A stretch of DNA of 64,000 nt from Polynucleobacter sp. JS-JIR-5-A7 (GCF_018687935.1 NZ_CP061308.1:1-64000); one strand, 5' to 3'. Numbered from the stretch's first letter, positions 10,724-21,253 are shown. Made by a program: numbers and translations. The notes: generated by a model from the letters alone, not told the origin.

Positions 10724-11737
10724 TTACTGTTGTGTACAAGCCCAACCGAGATCAGCAAGCGCCCCCGCTTTTGCCCCGTTTTCAATGGCATCACTTGCAT
10801 TGGCATTGCCATCCATTGCGCGTTTAGTAATGCCGTGCAAAATTGCCGAAATTCGAAATAAGTTGTAGGCCATCAAAAAAGGCCAGTGTTCTGAAATCGA
10901 TCTTCCCACTTGTTTTTCATACATAGCGATATATTCAGACTCACTAGGAATTCCTAGTGCAAGTAAGTCGAGACCTTGTATTCCGCGCCATAGGCTTGGC
11001 GGGATTCTCCAGGCCATGCATTGGTAAGCAAAGTCAGCCAACGGGTTGCCAAGCGTAGAAAGCTCCCAATCCAAAACGCCGATGATGCGTAAATCCGTTT
11101 TGTGAAAGATGAGGTTGTCCATGCGAAAGTCGCCGTGGATGAGCGAGGTTTCGTCTCCAGCAGGAATGTGCTCGGGCAACCAGTCCATCAATTTATTAAG
11201 AGAATCGGGTATGGCAATACTCGATTCGCGCACTTGCCGAGACCAGCGCGCAATTTGTCTTGCAAAATAGTTGCCAGGCTTACCAAAAGTTTCTAATCCA
11301 AGCGACGCATAATCTAGGCGATGTATAGCAGAGATGGTGCGATTCATTTCTTCATAAATCTTACGACGATCATTTGCTGATATGTCTGGCAAAGACTGAT
11401 CAACGAATACCCTTCCATCAAGATATTCCATGATGAAAAAGGCGGTTCCAATAATGCTCTCATCTTCACAATAAGCTAGCATTTGGGGAATCGGTACGTC
11501 TGTACCTGCCAGCGCTTTCATCACGCGATGCTCTCGATCAACTGCATGCGCTGATGGTAATAAAACCCCATTCGGTTTTTTTCTAAGCACGTAATGAGAA
11601 CTGCCGTTAGTAATTTTGAATGTCGGGTTCGATTGGCCACCAGTTAGCTGGCTAAGCTCAATGCGGCCTCTAATAAACCCTAATGAATTTAAGTACTGCT
11701 CAAGCGACTCTTGAAAAGAGGGGGTTTGTATAAGCAA
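10724..11737 (-). CDS. APH-family phosphotransferase (ACAD10/LvaA-like kinase)
   Basis: A 337-residue kinase of the aminoglycoside-phosphotransferase fold. It shows a glycine-rich nucleotide loop (LTGGQSNPTF), a conserved Lys (YVLRKKPNG), the catalytic loop IHGDFRMDNLIF and the metal-binding DWE in VLDWELSTLGNPLADFAY. In this family's ACAD10/11 and LvaA branch the substrate is a 4-hydroxyacyl-CoA rather than an antibiotic. The adjacent acyl-CoA dehydrogenase and SDR genes favour that reading. The start is TTG 11737, 7 nt after the SDR stop, with no strong ribosome site. It is the last gene of a three-gene minus-strand operon. Confidence 0.85.
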   Translation of the reverse strand: MLIQTPSFQESLEQYLNSLGFIRGRIELSQLTGGQSNPTFKITNGSSHYVLRKKPNGVLLPSAHAVDREHRVMKALAGTDVPIPQMLAYCEDESIIGTAFFIMEYLDGRVFVDQSLPDISANDRRKIYEEMNRTISAIHRLDYASLGLETFGKPGNYFARQIARWSRQVRESSIAIPDSLNKLMDWLPEHIPAGDETSLIHGDFRMDNLIFHKTDLRIIGVLDWELSTLGNPLADFAYQCMAWRIPPSLWRGIQGLDLLALGIPSESEYIAMYEKQVGRSISEHWPFLMAYNLFRISAILHGITKRAMDGNANASDAIENGAKAGALADLGWACTQQ

Positions 11738-11744
11738 TTTGTAT

Positions 11745-12515
11745 TTATAAGCCGTTAATCAGGTGGCCGCTATCTACCGCAATAGTTGCACCGGTCATTG
11801 CAGTGCTAGCGTCAGAGGCTAAGAGCAATAATGGCCCATTCAAGTCTTCTAAATTATTAAAGCGCCGTGAAGGGATGCGTGCCAGAATTTTTTGTCCAGC
11901 TTCACTTAGTAGAAATTCGCGATTGAGGTCAGTAATCACATAGCCTGGTAACAAGGCATTGACGCGGATTTGATGACGCGCTAACTCAAGAGCCATTACT
12001 TTTGTGAGTTGCACCACGCCCGCTTTTGAGATGACATAAGGGGCTACCCCGCCAATGACTCGCTCCCCCAAGATAGAGGCAATATTGACAATATTTCCAG
12101 GCTTATTGGCTTCCGCTAGTCGCCGCGCCGCTTCGGTAGCAACCAACCAACAGCCCTTCAGATTCGTATCGATTACCCGATCCCAGTCTTCCTCAGTTTG
12201 GTCAAGTAATTTGCGATTGATGCTCATGCCAGCGTTGTTGATAACGATCGTCGGCAATGACCACTGCGCAAGCTCATCAAAACACTGCGCCACACTTTTG
12301 TTGTTCGTGACATCAAGCTCAAATGCTTTTGCTTGGCCGCCCAATTGAGTAATTTCATCGACTACAGCTTGAAGTTGGTCTATACGTCGAGATGCGATTG
12401 CTACCTTTGCGCCAGCCTTGGCAAGCAGTAGCGCGCAATGCTTGCCGATACCACTCGACGCGCCCGTTACAAGCGCTGTTTTATTATCCAATCGAAACAG
12501 CTGATTGATATCCAT
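11745..12515 (-). CDS. SDR family NAD(P)-dependent oxidoreductase
   Basis: A classical short-chain dehydrogenase of 256 residues. The cofactor motif TGASSGIG is at 17-24, followed by NNAG and the catalytic Ser...YVISK set in the middle of the protein. Many relatives oxidise or reduce 3-hydroxyacyl chains. ATG 12515 overlaps the acyl-CoA dehydrogenase stop by one base (TGATG); a GTG just upstream at 12518 is also in frame but less likely. Together with the flanking genes it probably acts in acyl-CoA breakdown; the exact substrate is unknown. Confidence 0.85.
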   Translation of the reverse strand: MDINQLFRLDNKTALVTGASSGIGKHCALLLAKAGAKVAIASRRIDQLQAVVDEITQLGGQAKAFELDVTNNKSVAQCFDELAQWSLPTIVINNAGMSINRKLLDQTEEDWDRVIDTNLKGCWLVATEAARRLAEANKPGNIVNIASILGERVIGGVAPYVISKAGVVQLTKVMALELARHQIRVNALLPGYVITDLNREFLLSEAGQKILARIPSRRFNNLEDLNGPLLLLASDASTAMTGATIAVDSGHLINGL

Positions 12516-13684
12516 CACTTAGTTTCTTTATTTCCAATAATTTTGCGAGCCATGCTCCAACGATGAACTTCACTTGGGCCATCATAGATTCGGAAGCCAC
12601 GCATATCTTTAAAAATTTTCATCAGCGCGGTTTCACCGGTGACACCTTGGCCACCCAACATTTGTACGCAACGATCTACCACTCGCCACTCGGTCTCAGA
12701 GCAAATGACTTTTGCGCGACTAGACTCAAAATTACAGCGTTGCCCTTGATCCAAAAGCCAGGCAGTATGCCAAATATTTAGTCGAGAGGTTTGCAGATCC
12801 ATATCGTTATCTGCCAACATAAATCCAACGCCCTCATGCTCGCCTAAAATTTTCCCAAAGGCTTCTCTTTTCTTTGCGTAGGCAATTGCAATGTCTTGCG
12901 CACGTTGCGCTTGACCAAGCCAACGCATGCAATGGGTTAGTCGCGCAGGTGCTAAACGTACTTGAGCATTTTTAAAGCCCTTACCAAGCTCACCCAATAT
13001 TTGTTTGGAAGAGACGCGTAAATTTGTGAACCGAAGAACGCTATGTCCGCCAGCAAAGCAGCTATCCATCGCATCCATATTTCGAACAAGCTCAATACCT
13101 GGCACATTCATGTCTGATAAAAACATGGTGGCAGAGCCATCTTCCCCGCGGGCCATGATGATGACAAAGTCTGCTCCATCGGCTCCAGTAATAAACCACT
13201 TTAGACCGTTAATAAGATAATCTTCACCATCTTTAGTGGCTGTGGTCATGAGCATTGAAGGATCTGAGCCAGCCCCGGGAGCAGGTTCTGTCATGGCAAA
13301 ACATGAGCGAATTTTTCCTGCAACTAAAGGGCGAAGCCAACGCTCTTTTTGTTCTGGACTAGCAATTTCTTCTAGTAAATGAATGTTGCCTTCATCGGGC
13401 GCGTGGATATTCATCGCAGTCGGCCCTAATGAAGAGTAGCCCGCCTCTTCAAAAACGATGGCTTTTTCTATATGACTTAATCCTAAGCCACCCATTTCAA
13501 TCGAAGCGTGTGGCGTTAATAAACCCGCTTTTCGAGCAAGCTCGATCAATTCCTTACGTAACTCTTCGGAGGGACCATGTTCATTTTGGCGCGGATCTTT
13601 TTCGAACGGAATCACTTGATCGCGAATAAATGAGCGCGTCCGATCCCGCAACCCTTCTAGTTTGGGCGTTAAAGAGAAGTCCAT
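12515..13684 (-). CDS. Acyl-CoA dehydrogenase family protein
   Basis: An FAD flavoprotein of 389 residues that oxidises an acyl-CoA, passing electrons to ETF. It shows the signature FAMTEPAPGAGSDPS, a KWFITGADGADF strand, and the C-terminal IYDGPSEVHRWSMARKI typical of the ACAD10/11-like branch. Length is full. ATG 13684 is the first gene of the minus-strand operon, with SDR and APH-like kinase genes translationally coupled behind it. In mammals, kinase and dehydrogenase of this type are fused in one protein; here they are separate genes. Confidence 0.9.
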   Translation of the reverse strand: MDFSLTPKLEGLRDRTRSFIRDQVIPFEKDPRQNEHGPSEELRKELIELARKAGLLTPHASIEMGGLGLSHIEKAIVFEEAGYSSLGPTAMNIHAPDEGNIHLLEEIASPEQKERWLRPLVAGKIRSCFAMTEPAPGAGSDPSMLMTTATKDGEDYLINGLKWFITGADGADFVIIMARGEDGSATMFLSDMNVPGIELVRNMDAMDSCFAGGHSVLRFTNLRVSSKQILGELGKGFKNAQVRLAPARLTHCMRWLGQAQRAQDIAIAYAKKREAFGKILGEHEGVGFMLADNDMDLQTSRLNIWHTAWLLDQGQRCNFESSRAKVICSETEWRVVDRCVQMLGGQGVTGETALMKIFKDMRGFRIYDGPSEVHRWSMARKIIGNKETK

Positions 13685-13829
13685 TGCTAGATTGTAATAG
13701 CAGGCAAAACTGAAATTACACTTAAAACTTCCTATGACTAAAATACATTTTGAATAAGGCTGCCACGTAAGACCTTATGATTATTTTTTAATTGAGCCCT
13801 TTATCGAATTTTCAATTTTCATTTGGCCC

Positions 13830-14579
13830 TTGCTATTGGCGATGGCTTTTTTTGCTGGCTTAGTTGATGCAGTGGCTGGCGGCGGAGGCTTAATTCAGGT
13901 CCCCGCTCTATTTGCTGCTTACCCTAACGAACATCCTGCAACATTACTTTCTACTAATAAAGTTTCTGCTGTTGGCGGCACTTTAAATGCTGCACGAAAA
14001 TATTTGCATCATGTATCTCTCCCCTGGGCGGTTGTATTGCCTGCAATCGTGGCGGGTTTTTTGGGCTCGCTTTTGGGTGCTAGCGCAGTTAGCAGCTTTC
14101 CAGCAGAGCCTTTGCGTAAAGCGCTGCCCTTTGTTTTGCTGTTTCTTTTGCTCTACACCTGGTTTCAGCCATCGCTTGGTGAGGCCCATGCCCCCAAAGG
14201 CGAAAGTCGTTTTCAGCAACTTAAAGCAGCTACGCTTGGTCTAACGATTGGGTTTTACGATGGCTTCTTCGGCCCTGGCACCGGCAGCTTTTTGCTTTTT
14301 GGTTTTGTGCGATTCTTTGCTTTTGACTTTTTGCATGCCTCAGCTGCAACAAAACTGGTGAATGTCGCCACTAATTTAGCTGCTATCTTAATGCTAGCCA
14401 GTCTTGGGCAAATTAACTGGCCTCTTGGTTTGGCCATGATGATTGCCAACATTGCAGGCAGTCAATTTGGAAGCCGCCTGGCAATTCAGCACGGCAGCTC
14501 ATTTGTTAGAAAGGCTTTTTTGGTCATTGTGACGGCTTTGATTCTGAAGTCAGCCTGGAATGCATATTTTATCAATTAA
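13830..14579 (+). CDS. TSUP family membrane permease (YfcA/TauE-like), start disrupted
   Basis: A polytopic inner-membrane protein of the TSUP (sulfite/organosulfonate exporter) family, closest to YfcA. Motifs are AGLVDAVAGGGGLIQVPAL at the N-terminus, LLSTNKVSAVGGT, and GFYDGFFGPGTGSF in the second repeat. The first conventional in-frame start is TTG 13830, which cuts the first helix short compared with YfcA. The open frame extends upstream to a natural N-terminal helix (IEPFIEFSIFIWPLLLAM) but with no ATG/GTG/TTG. An ATG at 13777 lies one base out of frame, separated by a run of six T. True start is unresolved; transported substrate is unknown. Confidence 0.82.
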   Translation: MLLAMAFFAGLVDAVAGGGGLIQVPALFAAYPNEHPATLLSTNKVSAVGGTLNAARKYLHHVSLPWAVVLPAIVAGFLGSLLGASAVSSFPAEPLRKALPFVLLFLLLYTWFQPSLGEAHAPKGESRFQQLKAATLGLTIGFYDGFFGPGTGSFLLFGFVRFFAFDFLHASAATKLVNVATNLAAILMLASLGQINWPLGLAMMIANIAGSQFGSRLAIQHGSSFVRKAFLVIVTALILKSAWNAYFIN

Positions 14580-14630
14580 ATCAACGACTTATAAATTACC
14601 CCATTGATTTTCCAAGATTTTATGATCTTT

Positions 14631-14646
14631 TGTTTCACGTGAAACA
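14631..14646. promoter_or_regulatory. parS: parS centromere site upstream of mnmG
   Basis: TGTTTCACGTGAAACA is a perfect 16-bp palindrome identical to the consensus parS bound by chromosomal ParB. It lies 39 nt before the mnmG start and about 3.4 kb from parB. ParB would load here and spread as a CTP-dependent clamp to organise the origin region. Confidence 0.95.
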
Positions 14647-14685
14647 AACAAAATGCTATGATCATCGCCCTATCTGAGGCAAATC

Positions 14686-16605
14686 ATGCGTTATTCCAAA
14701 AGTTTCGATGTCATTGTTGTAGGCGGTGGGCACGCTGGGACTGAGGCTGCCCTTGCATCGGCGCGCATGGGCTGCGACACCCTATTAATTACCCACAGCA
14801 TTGAAAATCTGGGGGCAATGAGTTGCAATCCTTCGATTGGAGGGATTGGTAAGGGTCACCTAGTTAAAGAAATTGATGCCATGGGTGGTGCCATGGCTGC
14901 CGCAACTGACGAGGCAGGAATCCAGTTCCGGATTCTCAATTCAAGCAAGGGTCCCGCGGTTCGTGCGACTCGTGCTCAAGGCGATCGAATCCTCTATAAA
15001 GCTGCTATCCGACGAAGGCTCGAAAACCAACCCAACTTAAGCCTATTTCAGGCTGCGGTAGATGATCTTATAGTTCAGGGCGACGAGGTTCAAGGTGTGT
15101 TGACCCAAATGGGTCTCGAGTTTATGGCCAAAAAAGTGGTTCTTACCGCTGGAACCTTTTTGGACGGCAAAATCCATGTTGGCATGAATAACTATGCCGG
15201 TGGTCGTGCAGGCGATCCTGCGGCCGTTTCCCTCTCTGCCCGCCTGAAAGAGCTAAAGCTTCCCCAGGGTAGACTAAAGACTGGCACCCCGCCTCGCATT
15301 GATGGCAGAACTATTGACTTCTCAGTGATGCTTGAGCAACCTGGCGATTTGGATCCGCTCCCCGTTTTTTCCTATTTAGGGCGCCCAGAACAGCATCCTA
15401 GGCAGGTTCCCTGTTGGATTTCTCATACAAATGAGAAAACGCATGACATTATTCGGGGTGGTTTGGATCGCTCGCCAATGTATACGGGCGTGATTGAGGG
15501 CGTTGGTCCACGATACTGCCCTTCTATTGAGGACAAAATTCATCGTTTTGCCTCTAAAAATAGCCATCAAATCTTTTTGGAGCCTGAGGGACTAACAACC
15601 AATGAGTTTTATCCCAATGGGATTTCGACTAGCCTCCCCTTTGATATTCAATGGGATTTAGTCCGCAGCATTCGCGGCTTAGAGTCTGCAGTCATTGTGC
15701 GCCCGGGGTATGCCATTGAGTATGACTTCTTTGATCCACGCCAATTGCGCCATAGCCTAGAGACTAGGGTTATTGGGGGTTTGTATTTTGCTGGGCAGAT
15801 CAATGGCACGACGGGTTATGAAGAGGCTGCCGCCCAAGGCATGTTGGCAGGTATTAATGCTGGATTGGCCTCCCAAGGCAAAGAACCTTGGCTTCCAAAG
15901 CGGAGCGAATCCTATATTGGTGTCCTCGTAGATGACTTAATCACCCGCGGGGTCCAAGAGCCCTACCGTATGTTTACTAGTCGTGCCGAGTACCGCTTGA
16001 GCTTGCGCGAAGACAATGCAGATATGCGTTTAACTGGGATTGGTCGTGAACTTGGCTTGGTTGATGACTATCGTTGGGAAGTATTTTGCAGAAAACAAGA
16101 GGCTGTTTCACGTGAAACATCTCGTTTGCAAGATATTTGGGTGGGGCCAAAACATGAAGCCGCCCCCCTGATTTCTCAGTTGCTGGGTCAAGACTTATCC
16201 CATGAATGTAATTTAACCGAGCTTTTAAGGCGTCCCGGCATTACTTATCAAGCCATTGCTAGCTTGGGTAACGGCATGTGGTCGCCAGGTGTTTTGGATG
16301 AAGATCTCGGTTTAGCTGCTCAAATTAGTGACCAGGTCGAGATTTCCATTAAATACCAGGGCTACATTGATCGTCAGGCACTTGAAATTACCCGTCAGGA
16401 GCACAACGAGACCTTCCCCCTCCCAGAGTCGCTTGATTATTCGCAAGTTCTGGGCCTGTCTAAAGAGGTTCAGCAAAAGCTGAATTTGCATAAACCAGCA
16501 ACACTGGGTCAAGCAGGAAGAATCTCAGGGGTAACTCCAGCAGCACTCTCTTTGCTTTTGGTACACCTTAAAAAAGGTTTGGGCCGTACCCAAGAGGCTG
16601 CATGA
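14686..16605 (+). CDS. mnmG: tRNA uridine-5-carboxymethylaminomethyl modification enzyme MnmG (GidA)
   Basis: With MnmE, this FAD enzyme adds the (carboxymethyl)aminomethyl group to U34 of several tRNAs. The 639-residue product starts with the FAD dinucleotide motif [17 protein letters not shown], then has [13 protein letters not shown], the FAD/active-site region [14 protein letters not shown] and [16 protein letters not shown]. Length is normal. The codons for AVSRET near residue 475 carry a perfect parS site (16104-16119). Its stop overlaps the rsmG start (ATGA), the conserved mnmG-rsmG-parAB arrangement. Confidence 0.97.
   Translation: MRYSKSFDVIVVGGGHAGTEAALASARMGCDTLLITHSIENLGAMSCNPSIGGIGKGHLVKEIDAMGGAMAAATDEAGIQFRILNSSKGPAVRATRAQGDRILYKAAIRRRLENQPNLSLFQAAVDDLIVQGDEVQGVLTQMGLEFMAKKVVLTAGTFLDGKIHVGMNNYAGGRAGDPAAVSLSARLKELKLPQGRLKTGTPPRIDGRTIDFSVMLEQPGDLDPLPVFSYLGRPEQHPRQVPCWISHTNEKTHDIIRGGLDRSPMYTGVIEGVGPRYCPSIEDKIHRFASKNSHQIFLEPEGLTTNEFYPNGISTSLPFDIQWDLVRSIRGLESAVIVRPGYAIEYDFFDPRQLRHSLETRVIGGLYFAGQINGTTGYEEAAAQGMLAGINAGLASQGKEPWLPKRSESYIGVLVDDLITRGVQEPYRMFTSRAEYRLSLREDNADMRLTGIGRELGLVDDYRWEVFCRKQEAVSRETSRLQDIWVGPKHEAAPLISQLLGQDLSHECNLTELLRRPGITYQAIASLGNGMWSPGVLDEDLGLAAQISDQVEISIKYQGYIDRQALEITRQEHNETFPLPESLDYSQVLGLSKEVQQKLNLHKPATLGQAGRISGVTPAALSLLLVHLKKGLGRTQEAA
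16104..16119. promoter_or_regulatory. parS: parS site inside the mnmG coding region
   Basis: A second perfect TGTTTCACGTGAAACA, 1473 bp from the first, lies in-frame within mnmG, where it encodes part of AVSRET. The protein and the DNA element are therefore jointly constrained. It sits about 2 kb before parB. Confidence 0.93.
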
Positions 16606-17270
16606 CCGAAGATTTGCTTGCGCTGGGCATTGAAGAATTGGGCCTCAATTTAAGTGATACCAACATTGCAGACTTAGAGGTTTTTTTGCAAGAAATGAGC
16701 CGCTGGAATCAGGTGCATAACCTCACGGCAATTGAAGATCAAAAAGATTCAGTGCGCCTCCATCTGATTGATTCTATTTCCGTTTTACCTCTATTGAGGC
16801 AATTTCTAAAGACTTCCACGCCTAAAATTGCCGACCTCGGCTCGGGCGGTGGCTTGCCAGCCATTCCCATTGCCATTGTCCAGCCTGAGTGGCGCTTGAG
16901 TCTGATTGAGGCAATCCGTAAAAAGACGGCTTTTTTGCAACATATACGAGGAAAGCTAAAGCTCAAAAACATCGAAGTATTAAGCGAAAGAGTTGAAAAT
17001 GTTGCGATGCAACAACCTGGTCAATTTGATGCCGTTATTTCACGTGCGTTTACCAATCTAGCGCGCTTTTTGGAGCTCTCCTTGCCACTTCTCAAGCCGG
17101 ATGGTCTCGTATTTGCCATGAAGGCCAAGCGGGCGGACGAGGAAATAGCTGAAGTAAGCAAAGACGATTGGCGTTTATTGGCCGATCAAGCCCTGTTTAT
17201 TCCTAATCTGCCGGTAGAGCGCCGCTTGTTGGTGTTCACCCCCGTGAGAAAATCAAATTCTTCCCTTTAA
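16602..17270 (+). CDS. rsmG: 16S rRNA (guanine(527)-N(7))-methyltransferase RsmG (GidB)
   Basis: RsmG methylates N7 of G527 in the 530 loop of 16S rRNA, using S-adenosylmethionine. The 222-residue protein has the SAM motif [16 protein letters not shown] near residue 78, the NLTAIEDQ region near the N-terminus and VISRAFTNL near residue 145. ATG 16602 overlaps the mnmG stop by four bases, so translation is coupled. It precedes parA by 18 nt. Confidence 0.96.
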   Translation: MTEDLLALGIEELGLNLSDTNIADLEVFLQEMSRWNQVHNLTAIEDQKDSVRLHLIDSISVLPLLRQFLKTSTPKIADLGSGGGLPAIPIAIVQPEWRLSLIEAIRKKTAFLQHIRGKLKLKNIEVLSERVENVAMQQPGQFDAVISRAFTNLARFLELSLPLLKPDGLVFAMKAKRADEEIAEVSKDDWRLLADQALFIPNLPVERRLLVFTPVRKSNSSL

Positions 17271-17288
17271 GCAAACCCTAAAGCACCC

Positions 17289-18059
17289 ATGGCAAAAATA
17301 TTCTGTATTGCAAATCAAAAAGGCGGGGTTGGTAAGACCACCACCGCGGTTAATTTAGCTGCGGGATTGGTTGGGCTTGGACAGCGAGTATTGCTGGTGG
17401 ACTTAGATCCACAAGGGAATGCCACGATGGGCTCTGGGGTTGAAAAAGCAGATTTGAACAACAGTATTTATCAAGTTTTAATTGGCTTGGCTGCAGTAAA
17501 AGATTGCGCACAACCTTGCGAAAGTTCTGGCTACGATGTGTTACCCGCAAATCGTGATTTAGCAGGAGCGGAAATTGAATTGGTTGATATGGATGCGCGC
17601 GAATCACGTTTAAAAGATGCGCTTGCGCAAGTAGCTACTGACTATGACTTCATCTTGATTGATTGCCCGCCTGCTTTGTCATTGTTAACGCTCAATGGGT
17701 TGTGTGCTGCGAATGGCGTCATCGTACCAATGCAGTGTGAGTACTTTGCGCTAGAAGGCTTGTCGGATTTGGTAAACACCATTAAACAAGTGCATGCCAA
17801 TTTAAATCCTGACCTGGTGATTATCGGTTTATTGCGAGTGATGTTTGATGCGCGCATGACCTTGCAACAGCAAGTATCCGATCAGTTAATAGAACACTTT
17901 GGAGATAAGGTCTTTAAGGCGATTATTCCTCGTAATGTCAGGCTTGCCGAGGCGCCATCTTATGGCCTTCCGGGCGTTGCGTTTGACAAGACATCGCGCG
18001 GTGCAAAAGCATATTTAGAGTTTGGCGCCGAGATGGTTGAGCGCATCAAACACATGTAA
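17289..18059 (+). CDS. parA: Chromosome partitioning ATPase ParA
   Basis: ParA is a deviant Walker-type ATPase that binds DNA nonspecifically as an ATP dimer and moves ParB-parS complexes to segregate origins. The 256-residue protein has KGGVGKTT at 11-18 with the signature Lys, LLVDLDPQGNAT, and IDCPPALSLLTLNGL. It lacks an N-terminal operator-binding domain, so it is the short chromosomal (Soj-like) type. It lies between rsmG and parB in the usual order. Confidence 0.96.
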   Translation: MAKIFCIANQKGGVGKTTTAVNLAAGLVGLGQRVLLVDLDPQGNATMGSGVEKADLNNSIYQVLIGLAAVKDCAQPCESSGYDVLPANRDLAGAEIELVDMDARESRLKDALAQVATDYDFILIDCPPALSLLTLNGLCAANGVIVPMQCEYFALEGLSDLVNTIKQVHANLNPDLVIIGLLRVMFDARMTLQQQVSDQLIEHFGDKVFKAIIPRNVRLAEAPSYGLPGVAFDKTSRGAKAYLEFGAEMVERIKHM

Positions 18060-18081
18060 TTTTTTAAGAAGATAGAACATC

Positions 18082-18975
18082 ATGGTTGCCATTAAGAAAA
18101 AAGGTTTGGGCAGAGGTCTAGAGGCCTTGCTCGGCGAGAAAGCTGCGCAAGCGAACTCTTCCGCAGAAATAAACCGTTTGCCCTTAACTGCATTGCAAGC
18201 GGGCAAATACCAGCCACGTCAAAAAATGGAAACGGGCGCACTTCAAGAATTGGCGGAGAGCATTCGAGAACAAGGCGTGATGCAACCGCTCTTGGTGAGA
18301 ATGGTAAGCGCTGGTAAGTACGAAATTATTGCTGGTGAAAGACGCTTTCGTGCCGCCACGCTTGCCGGCTTAAAAGAAGTTCCTGTTTTGGTTTCTGATG
18401 CTGATGATCAAGCCGCAGCCGCAATGGCTTTGGTAGAGAATATGCAACGTGAGGACTTAAACCCTCTAGAGGAGTCACAGGGTTTGGCGCGTTTGATCGA
18501 AGAATTTGGTTTTACGCATGAACAGGCTGCAAAAGCAGTGGGCAAGTCCCGTAGCGCCATTAGTAATTTATTGCGCTTAGCGCAGCTGGCCAAGCCTGTA
18601 CAAGCAATGCTGTTGGCGGGTGATATTGATATGGGCCATGCCCGTGCGCTGTTGCCGCTTCCTGGTGCTAGCCAGGTTGCACTGGCACAGAAGATTGCCG
18701 CTCAAGGCCTTTCTGTGCGCGAAGCGGAAAGAATGGCTGCAGCGCTGGTAATTGCAGGCGGACAAATTGGGGACAAAAAAACAAAGACTAAGGCTGGTGA
18801 AGTTGTGCCGAGTCGTGATCCTGACATGCGCCGCTTAACCCAAGAAATCGCTGATTTAATTGGGTTAAATGCTGAATTTAAGTTCAAAGGCAAAGGCGGA
18901 GAGCTCAGAATTCGCTTTAGCCAGTTTGATGAGCTTGATTCCCTATTAAAAAAGCTGGGTATAGCGGCTGACTAG
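18082..18975 (+). CDS. parB: Chromosome partitioning protein ParB
   Basis: ParB binds parS, uses CTP to close as a sliding clamp, and stimulates ParA. The 297-residue protein has the N-terminal ParA-contact motif (KGLGRGLEALLGE), the CTPase domain with YQPRQ and GERRFRAA, the helix-turn-helix GKSRSAISNLLRLAQL in the middle, and a C-terminal dimerisation domain. Two perfect cognate sites lie upstream (14631 and 16104). It starts 22 nt after parA and precedes the atp operon. Confidence 0.96.
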   Translation: MVAIKKKGLGRGLEALLGEKAAQANSSAEINRLPLTALQAGKYQPRQKMETGALQELAESIREQGVMQPLLVRMVSAGKYEIIAGERRFRAATLAGLKEVPVLVSDADDQAAAAMALVENMQREDLNPLEESQGLARLIEEFGFTHEQAAKAVGKSRSAISNLLRLAQLAKPVQAMLLAGDIDMGHARALLPLPGASQVALAQKIAAQGLSVREAERMAAALVIAGGQIGDKKTKTKAGEVVPSRDPDMRRLTQEIADLIGLNAEFKFKGKGGELRIRFSQFDELDSLLKKLGIAAD

Positions 18976-18998
18976 CTGCTCATTGGCAAAAGACTTTT

Positions 18999-19487
18999 GT
19001 GAATAACAAACCGCTCAATACCAAACGTGAATGGGATGAAATTGAGGAAGATTCCTTTAAAACCCTTAGCAAAGAAGAAATGGATGCCTTGCGTGCATCA
19101 AAGCCACGTAATTTTTCTTCAATCAATTCATGGTGGGTTGTTTTAAGTCAGGTAGCGGTTACTCTGGTGATTGCTGGAGCGTGCTTTGTTTTTTCCAGTC
19201 AAGCTGATAAAAGCGTTTATACTTATTCGGCTTTAGTAGGCGGTTTGATTGGATTTTTGCCTTCCGCGCTGTTTTTGATGCGAATAGAGGCGGCAAAGAA
19301 GAGTGTCAAACGCAGCCCCGGCGGCTTTTTGGCGGCAGTGGTTTCTGGCGAATTTATCAAAATCCTAGCAACTATCGTTTTGTTCATAGGCTTTGCCCTA
19401 AAGCAGCCTGATTTGAAATGGATCCCGTTGCTTGTTACTTATTTGGCTACCCTCAAGTGTTACTTGTTGGCGTGGTTTTGGAAGTAA
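18999..19487 (+). CDS. atpI: ATP synthase subunit I (AtpI-like)
   Basis: A 162-residue membrane protein at the head of the ATP synthase operon. The N-terminal 45 residues are hydrophilic, followed by four predicted membrane segments beginning WWVVLSQVAVTLVIAGACF. AtpI proteins help assemble the c-ring and are poorly conserved, so the call rests on position, length and topology. The start is GTG 18999, 23 nt after parB. The next gene, atpB, starts 31 nt later. Confidence 0.85.
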   Translation: MNNKPLNTKREWDEIEEDSFKTLSKEEMDALRASKPRNFSSINSWWVVLSQVAVTLVIAGACFVFSSQADKSVYTYSALVGGLIGFLPSALFLMRIEAAKKSVKRSPGGFLAAVVSGEFIKILATIVLFIGFALKQPDLKWIPLLVTYLATLKCYLLAWFWK

Positions 19488-19515
19488 CAAGAAGCAAATA
19501 AACAAGGACAAGTAA

Positions 19516-20409
<894 letters not shown>

Positions 20410-20425
20410 CCTTTTTTATTTTTAA

Positions 20426-20719
<294 letters not shown>

Positions 20720-20730
20720 TTGTTTTGGCG

Positions 20731-20752
20731 TGGATGACCAACGGGTCATCCA
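20731..20752 (+). other. Hairpin between atpE and atpF
   Basis: TGGATGACC (20731-20739) pairs perfectly with GGTCATCCA (20744-20752) across a 4-nt loop, 12 nt after the atpE stop. No T-run follows, so it is not a standard terminator. It may protect the atpE message or lower read-through into atpF, matching the need for many more c than b subunits. Confidence 0.6.
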
Positions 20753-20782
20753 ACCGTTCTCAACAATACTGAAAGGAATATC

Positions 20783-21253
20783 GTGAATCTGAACGCGACC
20801 CTATTCGCGCAAATGATCGTCTTTTTTGTCTTATGGTGGGTGGTTGCACGTTTTGTGTGGCCTCCATTGGTTAAGGCATTAGACGAGCGTTCGACCAAAA
20901 TTGCAGATGGCTTGGCTGCGGCCGAGCGCGGCAAAGAAGAATTAGCACTCGCAAATAATGCGGCCGAGCAAGAGCTTTCTAAAGCACGTCAAGAAGGTAT
21001 TCAGCGTGTGGCTGAAGCAGAAAAACGTGCGCAAATGTCAGCCGAAGAAATTCGTGCGAACGCACAAGCTGAAGCTGCGCGCATCATTTCGCAAGCAAAA
21101 GAAGATGCTGATCAACAAGTAACTCGTGCTCGTGAAGTATTGCGTGCGGAAGTGGCTGTGTTGGCCGTTAAAGGCGCTGAGCAGATTTTGCGTCGCGAAG
21201 TGGATGCAAAAGCCCACGGCGCATTGCTTGATCAACTTAAGGCAGAGCTTTGA
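20783..21253 (+). CDS. atpF: ATP synthase F0 subunit b
   Basis: Subunit b is the peripheral stalk: one N-terminal membrane helix (about residues 5-27, [18 protein letters not shown]) and a long charged coiled coil rich in Ala, Glu, Lys and Arg. At 156 residues its length matches E. coli. The start is GTG 20783, preceded by AAAGGAAT. It follows the atpE hairpin and ends one base before atpH. Confidence 0.96.
   Translation: MNLNATLFAQMIVFFVLWWVVARFVWPPLVKALDERSTKIADGLAAAERGKEELALANNAAEQELSKARQEGIQRVAEAEKRAQMSAEEIRANAQAEAARIISQAKEDADQQVTRAREVLRAEVAVLAVKGAEQILRREVDAKAHGALLDQLKAEL

Noticed and set aside
17037..17052. A third parS-like half site in rsmG (TATTTCACGTG...)
   Set aside because: Only the left half fits the palindrome; the right half has four mismatches, and the bases encode the conserved VISRAF motif.
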